Assembly: GCA_029449245.1 (NCBI GenBank)
Contig: JANATF010000011.1
Span: 248,001 to 312,000 of the forward strand
Reading direction: 5' to 3'
Length of the DNA stretch: 64,000 nucleotides
DNA from: Mortierella alpina
Lineage: Eukaryota > Mortierellomycota > Mortierellomycetes > Mortierellales > Mortierellaceae
Part shown: piece by piece, positions 1 through 11,152 of the stretch
How the letters are laid out: each line of letters starts with the position of its first letter
How positions within the stretch are numbered: position 1 is the first letter of the stretch
Made by a program: the position numbers and the translations under genes
The notes under the pieces: generated by a model
Seen by the model: the letters and a program-made list of their open reading frames with translations, nothing else
Databases searched by the model: none
Told to the model about the DNA's origin: nothing

Positions 1-1525
1 CAATGGCCAGTATCATGGCCAACACCAGCAGCATTACCAGGGTATGATCAACCAGCCAGAGCAAGGTACCATCACTCCGGTATCACCTTTGATGCACCCT
101 TCCAACTCTGGATTCTTTGAAAACAGCGGCGGCAGCGCGCAGCAACAGTATCAGCAGCTAGCTGCCTACGGTCACCACCATCATACCCACCATCAGCTGC
201 CGACGTTGAGCCAACTCCAACAGCAACACCAGCATGCACAGCAACAGATGCATAATGCTGCCATGCATGCTCACCACATGAACATGAGTCTGGGTATATC
301 AGAAATGACCTTGGCTAACAGCCACTTCAGCAATGGTTTGGCTTCGTCGTCCAATGCGGCCGGAGTGCTTGGGCTGAGTCAACTTGGCGCGAGTGGACAC
401 CACACGCTGCACGGGAGCCTCACTGCACTTAGCAGTGCTTGCTCAACGCCAACGACCATGGTCAAGATGGACCTACCCGTCCTCCAGGCATTCGACGAGA
501 ACAGTCTGAACGGTGCCTTCCTGCCCACCATGAGCCAATTGAGCCAACAGAGCCATTATCAGCAACAGCACCAAAGGAGCCACCACCTTGACAATGCCGT
601 CTCCAGTCTCGGACCCTCTAACGAGTTGGAAGATTCTGTGCACGCGATCCACCCGCACCAGCACCACCAGCACCTGCACTCGCAATACGAGCAAGAGCAA
701 TTGGATACTCTGGCTGCGGCGACTTCAGGTGTTGACGTAGACCATGGCTCGACGAACCAGTACTCGCCATTGATGGAGCAAGGATATCATGCCTCACAAC
801 AGCAGCAGATGTTTTACCAACAGCAGCAACAACAACAGCAGCAGGCGTTCCAAGACACAGACTATTCATCGCAGGCCTATTCCACCAACGACCATCAGTT
901 CCAATCGACCTACACCGCCGCCATCTCCTTGACTTCACTACCCCTCATGCAGCAGCCTCAGCACCAACAACACAGCCTCTACGAGCCACAACAGCAAGGC
1001 CGCCTAGGGTATTCAAGGTCGCCAGCGGTACAGCAGCAGCAGCCCGAGTCCTCGCCTGGCTTAACTCAGAACCAGGTTTTCCAAAAGCAGATCCAGCGGG
1101 AACAACAACGGTTCCACGACCAGCAGCAGCAGCTTCTCGTCGCCGCCTCCACGACGTCCGTGCCCATTCCCTTGCCCACAACGGTCTCGCCCACCATGAC
1201 CTCGCTCACTTCCATCTCGACGTCCAACTTGACAGCTCAGATCTCCTCCAGCACATCCTCAGCAACAGCAGCAACAGCAGCAGCTGGCTCTGATTCGGTC
1301 TCTGGAGTGACATCGCCCACGTCCTCGTCGAGATCTGGAGCCCCCTCGCTGAGCTGTTCCATTCCGACACCCAACACCACCATGTCTACCATCTCGACTC
1401 CTCCGCAGTCTGCGTCGTTCAGCTGTAACAATACGAATAACAGCCATGCACTGTCCATGAGCCTTCTCGACCACGAGTCAAAGAACCATCTCTCGAGCCT
1501 TCTCACGGGCGCTCATGATCTTTGA
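1..1525 (+). CDS. Gln/His-rich protein, C-terminal part (5' truncated by window)
   Basis: The reading frame is open from base 2 to a TGA at 1523-1525, so the N-terminus lies to the left of the window. About 507 residues are visible. They consist of Gln and His runs, Ser/Thr-rich stretches and a Gln homopolymer near bases 820-845, with no folded domain. The last 30 or so residues (Asn/Ser-rich, then a short Leu- and His-containing end) look less repetitive. This composition is common in activation regions of fungal transcription factors, and other regulators in this window have similar tails; that role is inference. The antisense ORFs here are shadows of the CAG/CAC repeats. Confidence 0.8.
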   Translation, partial: NGQYHGQHQQHYQGMINQPEQGTITPVSPLMHPSNSGFFENSGGSAQQQYQQLAAYGHHHHTHHQLPTLSQLQQQHQHAQQQMHNAAMHAHHMNMSLGISEMTLANSHFSNGLASSSNAAGVLGLSQLGASGHHTLHGSLTALSSACSTPTTMVKMDLPVLQAFDENSLNGAFLPTMSQLSQQSHYQQQHQRSHHLDNAVSSLGPSNELEDSVHAIHPHQHHQHLHSQYEQEQLDTLAAATSGVDVDHGSTNQYSPLMEQGYHASQQQQMFYQQQQQQQQQAFQDTDYSSQAYSTNDHQFQSTYTAAISLTSLPLMQQPQHQQHSLYEPQQQGRLGYSRSPAVQQQQPESSPGLTQNQVFQKQIQREQQRFHDQQQQLLVAASTTSVPIPLPTTVSPTMTSLTSISTSNLTAQISSSTSSATAATAAAGSDSVSGVTSPTSSSRSGAPSLSCSIPTPNTTMSTISTPPQSASFSCNNTNNSHALSMSLLDHESKNHLSSLLTGAHDL

Positions 1526-2123
1526 AGGGAGGACGGGCGCGCTCGGTGTAAGGGGGAAGAGAGCAAAGTCGAATGTTTAAACCGCTTTGATGACAACTTT
1601 TCTACCTCTTACTCCTGCTCCTCACTTCTTCTTCTTCTTCTTCCTCCTTATCGTCCTCCTCTTCCTCTTCTTGTAGCTGTTCTCCTTCTTCTTCCTCTTG
1701 CCGTCGACTTAATCTTTCATGTACATATCCTCTTTTTCCCCTCCTCCTGCAAAAAGATCATGCACACTCACAACGTCCATCGCGCCAAACCAAACCAAAC
1801 CAAAAAAAAATAATAGACCGTGTTCTTTCATTCTCGCTCACCTTTGCTTCTCTTTTTTTTTTCCTCGCCCTTCGTCTTCTTTGCCCTTTAGCCTTAATAA
1901 CTCTCCCCTACCCTAATGTGTACCATGGTTCCCCAAACTCCAAATAGCAAATATAATAAATCTATCTCTCTTCCTCATCAATAGCTAGTACTGATATGCC
2001 ATGTGGCATCGGTCTCCCTCACCTTGCAAGGCATAGTTTTTTTTTTCGAATAGTTCGGGTTTGTTTTTTATCCACAATCATTATGACGCGCCTTGTTGTC
2101 TGTTTTTACGTTCACCTTCACCT
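1526..2123. other. 3' flank, no gene seen
   Basis: T/C-rich sequence with several CTTCTTCTT runs near 1626-1700 and T8-T9 homopolymers near 1853 and 2037. AATAAA-like words occur near 1953. It probably holds the 3' UTR and polyadenylation region of the upstream gene. I see no coding signal. Confidence 0.5.
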
Positions 2124-2638
2124 TCACATCTTGGCTCTGTCTGGACTAGGCGTGTACCCATAGAAGATGGGCGAGGTCCTGGCTGGATCCATCTGTGCCC
2201 ATCCTGATGAACCCACCGCACAAGCTGCGGTTCGCGCCTGTCCCAATCCATGAGCTGAGGAAGAAGGCTGTGAACAGGACGCGGATGGCAAGGACGTTGG
2301 TGGTGGTAATGGTGGCAGTGGTAGCGTTGATAGTGATGGAGGGGGCTGCTGGAATAACTGTGCTTGCTGTGCCTGTGTGTTATGGTGTCTGCGTTGTTGA
2401 TAGAACAAGCCCGAGAATGCTGGGTGGAGCTTAGATGCGTCTAGACGAGGGGGGGGGGGGGTGGTTAAAAAAAAAGAGCGTGAGTTCCACAGAGCAGGCT
2501 TATGACAACGATACAAAACGGTGTCAAAGAGGCCATGGGGGCCAACAACGACAAGAGGAGGAAGAAGAAGAAGAAAAGAAGAAGAAGGCGAGAGCGTAGA
2601 ACCTTACCGAGATGAGGATGTCTCCCAGAAGTAGACAT
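2124..2638 (-). CDS. Small two-exon hypothetical protein (115 aa)
   Basis: Predicted exons are 2608-2638 and 2124-2440 on the minus strand. Exon 1 begins at ATG 2638 and ends at a strong GTAAGG donor. The intron ends in a long T/C tract (a T9 run then a C run) followed by CTAG, and the exons join in phase. The protein has an N-terminal stretch with a Ser-Gly-Leu-Phe-Tyr motif, a Gln- and Pro-rich centre, and a C-terminus reading roughly TSPIFYGYTPSPDRAKM. I do not recognise it. It lies tail to tail with the Gln/His-rich gene and upstream of it on the minus strand is the DCAF7 gene. Support is the splice geometry and open phase; it could still be chance in a repeat-rich region. Confidence 0.4.
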
Positions 2639-3002
2639 GGAGTGCTGAGTGTTTGGGTAATGCTGTGCATGATGCGGGGCTCTCCGAGCAGGGCAGCTTA
2701 ACGGACATGAGGCTGTAAAGTGTTCATGACGCCGCACGCCTGTTGCTCCCGTGAGGTGCGGTAGCATGGCCTTTGTGGTTTTCTTTTGGTCTGTTGAGTG
2801 CGGTCTCGACAAGCGCTTTGTCGATCCTTGGGCAAGAGACAAGCGGGAAATGGCAGAGGAGGTGAAGAGAGAGAAAGGCAATGCATGCGTGAACAGTGCA
2901 GTCGGACTTTTTTTTTTTGGATCGTGGCTGAAAAAGGCTAATAACGGTGACACACTTCTTTTTGTCGCTTGTCACCGTCAAACGAACGATGGAGGCCTTG
3001 AG
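2639..3002. other. Intergenic, no gene seen
   Basis: About 360 bases between the small minus-strand candidate and the DCAF7 stop codon. It would hold the promoter of the small candidate and the 3' UTR of DCAF7. ORFs on both strands are short and have no recognisable content. Confidence 0.4.
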
Positions 3003-4739
3003 CTATAGCCTCAGGGCTTGAACCGTTCTTCCGAACCCAACAGCCACCCAGTCAGGGCTAGCGCTCGACCACGACACCTGGTTGACCTCACCACCGACAT
3101 TGGCAGCTCGGAAGGGCTCGTGCAGAACCCGTGTGCTGGCAGCAGGGTTCGGGCTCTTGGAAGCAGCCCCCGTCGAGGATGATTTCAAGTGCTGATGCCG
3201 CGCCTCCAAGTCCTCGCTCCTGTCGTGCCTCGCTTGGCTGACTTCCCAGATGAACACTTGATGATCGTCGCCTAAGAAATTGAATAGATGTGGGTTTGTC
3301 AATCACCATTCGACTACAGAAGCACTGAGGGCTCACTCGAATACAGAAGCCCACTTACTGCCTGTGGCAATCTCGGTGCTGCCGATTGGAGACCACGCCA
3401 TGCAGTTGACAGCGCCCTTGTGTCCACGCAGTTCCGTGACTGGAACACCTGGCACACGAATGTCCAGAATCTGCACGCTAGAAGAGTCTGCATGAAAGGT
3501 TGAGAGATAGTTGGCGTCCAGCTTATTAAATGATAAGCGGAGTAGCGGCACAGCTGGTTGAACGCCTGACTGAAGAGTGGAGTTTCCCGGTATGCTTGGA
3601 CTCGAGGACGATGTCTCGTAAATGATTGTGGAATGCTCCAGAGCTCGAAGATCAAACATGCGCACGCTCCCGTCTGCGCCCACGCTGGCAAAAATGTCGG
3701 CGTTGTTGCCTGCAAACGTGACATCGTACACCTCCTTGTCGTGGGCGATCAGTTGTGTCTTTGCTTGTTGCGTCTCTACGTTCCATACTGTGCAGGTTGT
3801 ATCAATGGAGCTCGTTACGATCAATGCGGGGTCGTATGTATTCCAGTCAAAGGAGGTGAGTGGCGCACAAAAGTTGGCCTTGGACTAGTCATTGCAAAGT
3901 GGACGGTGTAAAGCTGCGTTAGGATGGCTAGCCCACACACATTGCGCTTCTCTTGCAAATCCGCACATCGTTTTTTCTTTCTAGCTCTTTACGTTGGCCA
4001 GTGTAACGCGTTTACAAAGCTGCTGAGGAAGTCCTGTGCTTTTACTTGCGCCAATCTTGCTGCTACCGTCGACCTGTTCTGTATCCTCCCTTAGTTCCCA
4101 TAGTCGAAGATAGTCGCCTGTTGTTGCTAATAGATCGAATGATCGGTGCCCACTCTAACCGCATTGTACGAAAAGAAACGAAACAGAAGCATAAGAAAAA
4201 ACCGTGAGCAGATGTCGCAGCAAATATCCACAGATGTCCAGGGTGCTCAAGCCAGCACTGTTGTCCCTGTACCTTGTAGGGCTCCCACTTGATCTTTGTT
4301 ACAGGGTATTGCTGCTGGTTTGTTTGAGCGATGGGGACCCAATCTGACATCGAGTTTGGGTTGAAGTCGTCGTCGCTCTCCAAGCCCGCTGTGAATTCTG
4401 GTAGCGTGATGATTTGAATCTATGATGCAAGACGTGTCCATTGTCCATTGTCAGGCTCACAAGCGTGGGGTTTCTTGAGGAGACAGGGTGGCATGCAGAA
4501 GGTTTTACCTTGTTGCTGCCGTCTTCGATGAAGCTGCCGACGGCCAATCTCAGTGCTTCGCGTTCAGTCGGTTGATTGGACCAGTCCAGGCCATAGACGG
4601 GCCATGGGGCCGAGTAGTTCAAGATCTCCTTGCGAGCCTGCCTCGAGGATGGGGCGGAGGCTGGCGAGGGAGAGGAGGAGGAGTGGGCATAGCCCTGCCC
4701 GAAACTCAGCGGCGGTGCGGTGCCTTGTGGAGATGCCAT
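3003..4739 (-). CDS. DCAF7: DCAF7/WDR68 (TTG1/LWD-type) WD40 protein
   Basis: Five exons on the minus strand: 4509-4739, 4273-4419, 3993-4154, 3359-3884 and 3003-3271, giving 444 residues. The match to the DCAF7 family runs the whole length: NYSAPWPVYGLDWS near the start, LLATTGDYLRLW, FCAPLTSFDWN, SSIDTTCTVW, LIAHDKEVYDV, FASVGADGSVRMFDLR, EHSTIIYE and a C-terminal SPDWVAVGF segment. Family members form a single seven-bladed propeller that scaffolds DYRK/HIPK kinases and acts as a DDB1-CUL4 substrate receptor in animals. The start at 4739 precedes a 38-residue Ser/Pro-rich lead. Compared with the roughly 340-residue animal protein, extra residues lie in that lead, after GSNK, after LWELRED and in a Ser-rich loop after EHSTIIYE. 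The acceptor of exon 4 (3884 versus an AAG 9 bases further on) is the least certain boundary. The start lies 376 bases from the divergent MPDU1 start. Confidence 0.93.
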
Positions 4740-5115
4740 GCGAGCGTGTGTCTGGAGGAGGGACGACGGGTGATGCGGGATAGGGATGTCGGCGACTGTG
4801 CGTGTATGTGTATGTGCAGGAGATGTATGTGTCTGCAGCAGGCTGTATGTGTGCGAGTGTGTATGTGTGTCTTCTTGAGAGAACGGGCAGGGCGAATGAG
4901 CGAATGAAAGAACGAACGAATGAGAAACGGCTGAGAGCACATGAGCACATGGGGAGACAAACGCACCCAGCAGAAGCACAGTTGCGTCTCCAGGTATGTC
5001 GCGCCGCACCTGGGTGGCTGCGATTGGCCAAGAACACACCCGCACTAAAGCAGGCCCTCTGCGCGCCTTTTCCGCGGCCTCTTCCCTCACACCCCCCCAA
5101 TTCACCACGTCCACC
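4740..5115. promoter_or_regulatory. Shared divergent promoter region of DCAF7 and MPDU1
   Basis: 376 bases separate the two start codons. The middle is a TGTG/TATGTG-rich stretch (about 4798-4870) followed by GAATGA-type repeats (about 4896-4930). No clear TATA box is visible. A bidirectional promoter is inferred from the geometry. Confidence 0.5.
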
Positions 5116-5946
5116 ATGCAGCTGCCATTCTTCCTCAAGACCCCCGCTGTCGCCATCATCGGCGAGACCTGCTACGCGTCCCTGATCGAGGACCTGAACC
5201 TGCGCGATGTCCCCTGCATCAAGTACGCCATCTCCAAGGGCCTGGGCCTCGGCATCGTCGCAGGAGGCGCCATCGTCAAGGTGCCCCAGATCATCAAGAT
5301 TGTCCACGCTCGCTCCGCCAAGGGCGTCTCGCTGTCATCCTACATGCTCGAGACCCTCGCCTGCGTCATCTCGCTCGCCTACAATATTCGCCAGAACAAC
5401 CCCATTTCCACCTACGGCGAGACCTTCTTCGTCACCATCCAGAACCTTGCCATCCTGGGACTGATGCTCCACTACGCCGGAAAGAACACCTCGGCCTTTG
5501 TGATCCTCTCTTCCTTCTTGTTCATGGGTAACCTCCTGGGAAGAACCACTCAGTTCACACAGGTTGATGGATCTGTGGTCTCCACAGCCTTGGTCTCGCA
5601 GGGCGCGCTCGCCTTCTTACAGGCGGCCACCATCCCCATCAACCTCTTCTCCAAGGTGCCCCAGATTATCGAAAACTACAAAAACGGCAACACGGGACAG
5701 CTCTCAGCATTTACTGTGTTCAACTACTTTGCAGGATCATTGGCACGTGTCTACACCACCTTGACGGAGGTCGACGACATCATCATCCTCTCTGGATTCC
5801 TCCTCAGCACGCTGTTCAACTGCATCTTGGCTCTCCAGATGGCTCTCTACTGGAACAGTGCAAGCAAGCCCTCCAAAGTCAAGGTCGGCGAGAAGGGCGA
5901 AGGAGGCCCCTCCGACGCAAAGAAGCGCGTCAAGAAGCTCGATTGA
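5116..5946 (+). CDS. MPDU1: Mannose-P-dolichol utilization defect 1 protein (PQ-loop membrane protein)
   Basis: Single-exon gene of 276 residues. It carries two PQ-loop motifs, KVPQIIKIVHARSAKGVS near residue 55 and KVPQIIENYKNGNTGQLS near residue 180, separated by hydrophobic helices, the layout of the MPDU1 family (human protein 247 residues). In animals it is needed for use of dolichol-phosphate mannose and glucose in the ER lumen for N-glycan, GPI-anchor and C-mannosyl synthesis. The start at 5116 follows CCACC and gives MQLPFFLKTP; the upstream in-frame ATG at 4996 would add a stretch reading through promoter sequence and is less likely. The C-terminus is Lys-rich (KKRVKKLD), which would fit ER retention. 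Lack of introns contrasts with its neighbours. Confidence 0.93.
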   Translation: MQLPFFLKTPAVAIIGETCYASLIEDLNLRDVPCIKYAISKGLGLGIVAGGAIVKVPQIIKIVHARSAKGVSLSSYMLETLACVISLAYNIRQNNPISTYGETFFVTIQNLAILGLMLHYAGKNTSAFVILSSFLFMGNLLGRTTQFTQVDGSVVSTALVSQGALAFLQAATIPINLFSKVPQIIENYKNGNTGQLSAFTVFNYFAGSLARVYTTLTEVDDIIILSGFLLSTLFNCILALQMALYWNSASKPSKVKVGEKGEGGPSDAKKRVKKLD

Positions 5947-6619
5947 GACGGGTGGTCCAGTGGTCGGTCACGGGTGGAGAGAGCACTGCAGCGAGGGAGG
6001 GCGGCCTGGCTGTCGTCTTGGGTCGTCGGTGAGGTTGCAGGAGGCTTTTCGGAGGACGAGGACGAGGACGAAGGGCGACTGGAGGAGAAGGAGAGGAGAT
6101 CAAGGACGCGATCAAGGGCCATCGGGAAATCGCGCTGGCGGAGGGGCGTGGTGCTGCACGTAGGGCGGTTGCGCTTGCGGAAGATGATGATTGCGGTGGG
6201 TGTTGTAGGGTGGTTTTCGTTGCAGTGGTTGGTCTGGAAGTGGATGACCGAGATCCAGTTTGAGGGAGCCAGGGACCGGTTCCTGTGGCGCCAGGGGCTG
6301 CATCATGGACCGAACCCTCGGCTGCCTAGTCGTAGTAGTGGTGGTGGTAGTAGTGGTAGTAGTAGTGGTAGTAGTAGTGTTGTTCTTGAGGTGTGAAGAA
6401 AATACAAAATACCTATTTATATTTAAACACTTTTCTTTGCCCTTCATCCTCCCATCCTCCTTCACCCCTCCACTCTAATCTCTCATCGATGCTCGACCTA
6501 ATGTCTGCTCGCTAGACCCCCGCCAGAACAAGACAACAATAAAATATAGCGCACAGCAATTCGTCGCATCCTTCCGCTATTCACACGCTGTTTCTCATTG
6601 GCTCCTCAAGACACATCTC
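5947..6619. other. Intergenic with (GTA/GTG) simple repeat
   Basis: 3' region of MPDU1 and promoter of the SPIN90-like gene. A GTAGTGGTG-type simple repeat spans about 6330-6378. A/T-rich sequence with AATAAAATA follows near 6538. No gene seen; ORFs here come from the repeats. Confidence 0.5.
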
Positions 6620-8848
6620 ATGAACTTTTTCACCTACCAATTCGAATCACCGGCGCAATTCTATACAGGTACTTGCAAAGCCCACTAAGAACACTCATCT
6701 CACCCGCCGCGCCCTTTTCGCTCTTCTAACAGTCCAGCCCTTTGCTCTCGCACCAAGCAGAACTCAAAGATGTGTTGGAAGGGAGTGGGTTCCACCAAAG
6801 TCCCGAACTTCAGGTCGGTGCGTTCCTGTCGTTGATCGTGCTGTATCAAGGTAACCCCATCGCCTGGACAATCAGTCCCACACTGGTGGACACCGAGACG
6901 GCAAACCCAGAAGGGATCGACACCTGCTCTAACCAAATCTTTGATAATGTATGCAAGTAGACGAGTTTCTTGATGCTTCGGGGCAGGACCTGATGCACTG
7001 CTGCTACCGGCTTTTTGACTCGGATATTTACCAACAACACATGGAGGCGATCACCTGGTCCATCATTGACCGCGCCATTCAGGTATGTAGAATACCTTCA
7101 TTAACTTGTTTGTTGCAACTCTCTGCAAGGCTTTCAAGATGGTGGGATCAGGATATCCAAGTAGTCGAAGGCGCAGACGGTTGAGCATCGGCGGCTTTGA
7201 TAGAAGGGTGTGGGACTGTTCCACATTTGCTTGCAACTATTCCAGCTTGCCTAACGTGTCGCTTTCCTGTCGTTTCCTCTAGAGCCCCGACAACAAAGAT
7301 ATGTGGATTACTTATCACGTATTACTGTACGCAGGCAAGGAGTTTCCAAAAGTTTATCACTGGATGCTCAAGAGCGAGTACTTTGCAAAGCTGAAATACC
7401 AGATCTTGCAACAAGAAGGTACAGTTTCAACGGTCTCATTACTGCCAGAGTATACTCTGTGGTTACAACTACGTTGACTGCCCGTGTACTCACGCTCATG
7501 CGACATTAATAGGATCAAACCTCCAGCCCTTGGCCGTCAATTTGATGTATGAGATGTGTAGAGTGCAAATGCTCAAGGAGAGCGACCTCGGTAAGGCCAG
7601 AAACAGCAACAGGTAGAAAGCAGGGACATTTACAAAGGATTGATAGTTTTTGTGCTCATCACTGTCTTTTTTTCTTGGGGCGTTCCTTCCAACTGTATAG
7701 CCTTGGTGGACGAAACGTTTCTCAATTATCTATTGGATCTCGTAGAACGAACACGAACAGACGCTGCAGAGTTCTTAAACTATGGAATCATCAAGCTACT
7801 CCTGGTCTTCAACGAGCAATTCATGCTGAACCGCGCTCGTTATACCCAGGCAGGACCACAGCTTGCATACAGTAGAAACCCGTTACTGTCTGTCCTCATG
7901 GATCGACCAGGCGCTAGCTGCACCTTTGGAGAAAATCTGATTTTTATGCTGAACAGGGCTGGTATGTTCATACACCAGTAGTCTCTCAAGAGGCTTGACC
8001 AACATCAGAACATTTTTCTGACCACGCTTCAACTCCATCATTTTCTTTTCAATTTAGAGGAAAGTGCTCTCCAAATGCTCATCCTCAAGCTCTTATACCT
8101 GTTATTTACAAATCCAGGCCTCTTCGAGTTCTTTTATACCAACGACCTCCACGTGCTCGTAGACGTCGTGATCCGAGAACTTTGGGACCTACCCCGCGAG
8201 GAGGAGAGTCTTCGTCATGCGTATTTGCGTGTCATGGGTCCGTTGTTGACCAATACTCAGTTGAAGAGGGCCACCTATAAGCGAGCCGAGATTGTCCGAG
8301 TTCTGCGGGAGCTCGGTGGTGGAGATCTGGACTCGACATTAAGGAAACAACTGAATGAGCAGCAGCTTCGGGAACAACTCTTAGAACATGAGCGAGCACA
8401 GCATGCAAAGCTGACCTATCGTGATCGCGAAAGCAGCTCGTCGCTAGCTTCACGATGGGCTTCGGATCGCAGTGGATGTTCCAGCCCAATATTATCGTTC
8501 CAGGTGGGAAAGAAGAGGCCCGTAGGGAGCAGCAAGCTATTAACCGACAGTAGCGCGGATTCTCTCAAGGTTCCAGGACAAGATGAGCTGGCAGAGTCCA
8601 TGCGTGTCCATGCGCTACCTACTCATTTGCCAGGTTTGGAGAACGATGACCCTACTCAGGTGCGAGTGGGGACTCAGCCAGAAGGGAGAGGCACGCAGCC
8701 GAGAGCAGCCAGCCCGACGACACAGAGACTGGTGGAGAGAGTGTTACGTGAATGGCTGGATAATGAGATGAAGAATGGGGCAGGGACCGAGGGTATGGGC
8801 CTGTCTGTGCGTGGAGTCACAGACGGGCACCCAATCGACGAGAAGTAG
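6620..8848 (+). CDS. SPIN90/Ldb17/Dip1-type Arp2/3 activator
   Basis: Eight exons: 6620-6668, 6761-6850, 6958-7082, 7130-7207, 7283-7418, 7513-7590, 7701-7961 and 8058-8848, giving 535 residues. The short first exon encodes [16 protein letters not shown] and joins in phase through a GCAG acceptor at 6760 to [10 protein letters not shown]. The body matches the leucine-rich SPIN90/Ldb17 domain: [62 protein letters not shown] and [17 protein letters not shown]. Proteins of this family switch on Arp2/3 complex without a pre-existing filament and so seed actin at endocytic patches. The last 200 or so residues are charged and Ser-rich, with a helical terminal segment near [15 protein letters not shown]. 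The GTGTGG donor at 7208 is the weakest boundary. Confidence 0.85.
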
Positions 8849-9010
8849 AGCGGTTGTGGCCCGTGCGGTTGCAAGCCACCTGGATCAATTGTTTTTTTTT
8901 TTTTTTTGGTTGATGCTCACTACCACTGTGACATCAAGACAATCCTTTCCCGCGCAAACTCCAGCTCATCACCCTTCGCTACAACAACATCCACATATAA
9001 ACCACACAGC

Positions 9011-9937
9011 ATGACAGCAGACAACATTGTAGACACCTTGGCGAACCTGTCAGTGCAGGACTCGGAGCATCTCGAGGAGCTGATTGAATGTGCCCGCTAT
9101 GGCGAGCTGGAGGAGATCCAAGCTGTCGTCCAGACCTCAGGACTCGAGAAGGCCAAGGTGCTTCTGTCACACCAGGGAGAGTACGGAAAGACGCCCCTCC
9201 ACATGGCTGCCGCCAACGGACATCTTGGTAAGCTATTCTCAAAGGATAAACGGGACCCTGGTCGGGCGCTGTTTTTTTGTACTTTGGATGTATCCCCCTG
9301 GGACGTATTGCTGTTACCACTGCTCCAGTAAAGACTGGAGTCTGTTTACCATGTCAGCTTCCAACAGAGCCTGATTGGCCCTCGACTTTGCAAGTTCTAT
9401 CTCATCATGCAGAGAACTTTTGTGTCTGACCGCTTTTGGGGGGGTTTTTTTTGTTGGCAAAACTTAGACGTTGTTGAATACCTGATCACTATTATTACAC
9501 CGGATGCCGTCAACATTCAAAACGAACAAGGCAACACGGCTCTTCACTGGGCTGCTACTAACGGCCACGCCGAGGTCGTCAAGGCTTTGATCACCAAGGG
9601 CGCTGCAGATTACAAGGTATCATAGGCCGTCAGACTCTTTCACATGGCGCGAGGATCGCACAACTTTGTCATTTATATCATTGTGGAATGGATGACCAAC
9701 TCTTTTTTTCTTACTTCCTTTTCATAGCTCAAGAACGCTGCTGGTCACACTGCCATGATGGAGGCGGAGATGAATGAGCGGGAGCAGGTCGTGGCATGGA
9801 TGTTGATCAACACAGAGTTGGAGGAGGAGCTGAAGGAAGGTAACGACGATGACGAGGACTCGGACGAGGAATCTGAAGAGGAGGACGAGGAGGAGGAGAA
9901 CACGGCTGGAGGCTCTTCATCAACAGCGAAAGTATAG
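9011..9937 (+). CDS. Yar1-like ankyrin-repeat protein with acidic tail
   Basis: Three exons: 9011-9227, 9468-9616 and 9728-9937, giving 191 residues. After an acidic N-terminal helix come ankyrin repeats with the signature G-KTPLHMAAANGHL and GNTALHWAATNGHAEVVKAL, and a third, GHTAMMEAEMNEREQVVAWML. The C-terminus is an Asp/Glu run. Size, two to three ankyrin repeats and acidic tail match yeast Yar1, a dedicated chaperone of ribosomal protein uS3 (Rps3). The assignment to Yar1 rather than another small ankyrin protein is inference. It starts 162 bases after the stop of the SPIN90-like gene on the same strand; a T15 run at about 8892-8906 lies between them. Confidence 0.75.
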
Positions 9938-10302
9938 ATGTGTTCGCAGTCTGGACATGCATTAGAAAGAAAAACAATATACGACTTTATATCATAAAAG
10001 AGAGTATGATGTGGTTCCTGTAGACTTTTTTTATTCCGTAAAGTGCATCTTTGTTTCCCCCCGTACCCCTCCTCTCGTGCAGCCATGTGGCGGCCACGGT
10101 CGGCAACTACGGTTTCTTGCCACACGCTCGGAAAAGCAGCGCCCCAAAAGTGGACGCGGGTGGCCCCATTATGGACAGGCAGCAGTCACCGCGGGATGCG
10201 GCGCGAATGTTTGCATACAGCCAGCACTTGCCTCCCTAAGCTTCACCCATCCATCCGCTGCCCATCCATCCTTACTTCTTCTCCCTAGTCAACACATCCA
10301 CA
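9938..10302. other. Intergenic, no gene seen
   Basis: 3' UTR of the ankyrin gene and promoter of the small membrane-protein gene. No coding signal; a CATCCATC repeat lies near 10248-10270. Confidence 0.5.
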
Positions 10303-11152
10303 ATGCGCGGTCTCAATCTCAACAAGCCCTCTCATATTATGGTGGCCTGGTAAGAAAAGACAGAGCATGCGGGCATTCAGCTTTCACACTTCTACGCATT
10401 GCGTTCGTGCCGAGATACAAGAAAAAAAAATAGACCCCCTGTCGTCGCTGAACACTACTGACCTGTTGGAACTCGTTCTTTTCCTCGTATAATCTCCACC
10501 TTCTGCGCTCCGCGGACAACCGCACGGTATCTACACGCACTTCCTCGACCCTCACGGATATTTTGATCCGCAACAAAACAAACAAACAAACAAACAACAC
10601 AGGGCTGCCTTGACTGCCGGTATGTCCTAAAACTATTACGCTTCGGAGACCGGATCTGATCTTCCCCGAGACCTATGGGCTTCTCTCAGCAAAATTACCA
10701 TGCATACAAAAGTATATCGCATATTGACCTCTGTGGAATCTCTCAATTTTGCTTCAAACCCGCTAGCCGGCGCGGGATTCTACATTATTACAAAGAACGG
10801 CATCTATCTCCGTCGTCGAGAGCAAGCTATCCCATCGAGCACGATCCCTACAAAGACCAATGAGCTCTCATGTAAGTTTCTCGGAAAACACCCTCTCTGG
10901 CGACTTTCGCTCATCAGACATGCTGTCGTACTGTCGCATCCGAAATATATATAAAAAACGAAATATGCCAACTAAACCACAAAAAAAAAACTTGGGGACA
11001 ACTATCTAGGGGAGGAAAGGATCGCGCAAGATGAGGCGAATGCAGCCAAGAAGGGTTATAAGGTCAACTACAGGGATATCCACCAGGCAACAACAGATGC
11101 CTCTGCCGAGTCTTCATCATCATCATCATCATCGTCATCACCATCATCATGA
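10303..11152 (+). CDS. Small single-pass membrane protein (103 aa) with 17-base micro-exon
   Basis: Four exons: 10303-10349, 10603-10619, 10767-10871 and 11010-11152. Exon 2 is only 17 bases. All junctions are GT-AG and in phase. The protein begins MRGLNLNKPS, followed by a hydrophobic segment (residues about 11-33, containing AWAALTAAGAGFYIITKNG), then IYLRRREQ, a charged stretch with WEERIAQDEANAAKKGYKVNYRD, and a Ser run encoded by a TCA microsatellite. The short Arg-containing N-terminus and one membrane segment would suit a small mitochondrial inner-membrane protein, but I do not recognise the family. Exon 3 could instead start at the CAG at 10690, but that choice breaks the phase. Confidence 0.7.

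Noticed and set aside
473-1506. Minus-strand ORFs under the Gln/His-rich gene
   Set aside because: Antisense reading of CAG/CAC repeats gives Leu/Val/Cys-rich peptides with no splice logic.
4996-5115. N-terminal extension of MPDU1 from ATG 4996
   Set aside because: The added stretch crosses promoter-like sequence and has no family counterpart; ATG 5116 gives the usual start.
6260-6478. Val-rich and Thr-rich ORFs near the GTA/GTG repeat
   Set aside because: They are translations of a simple repeat.
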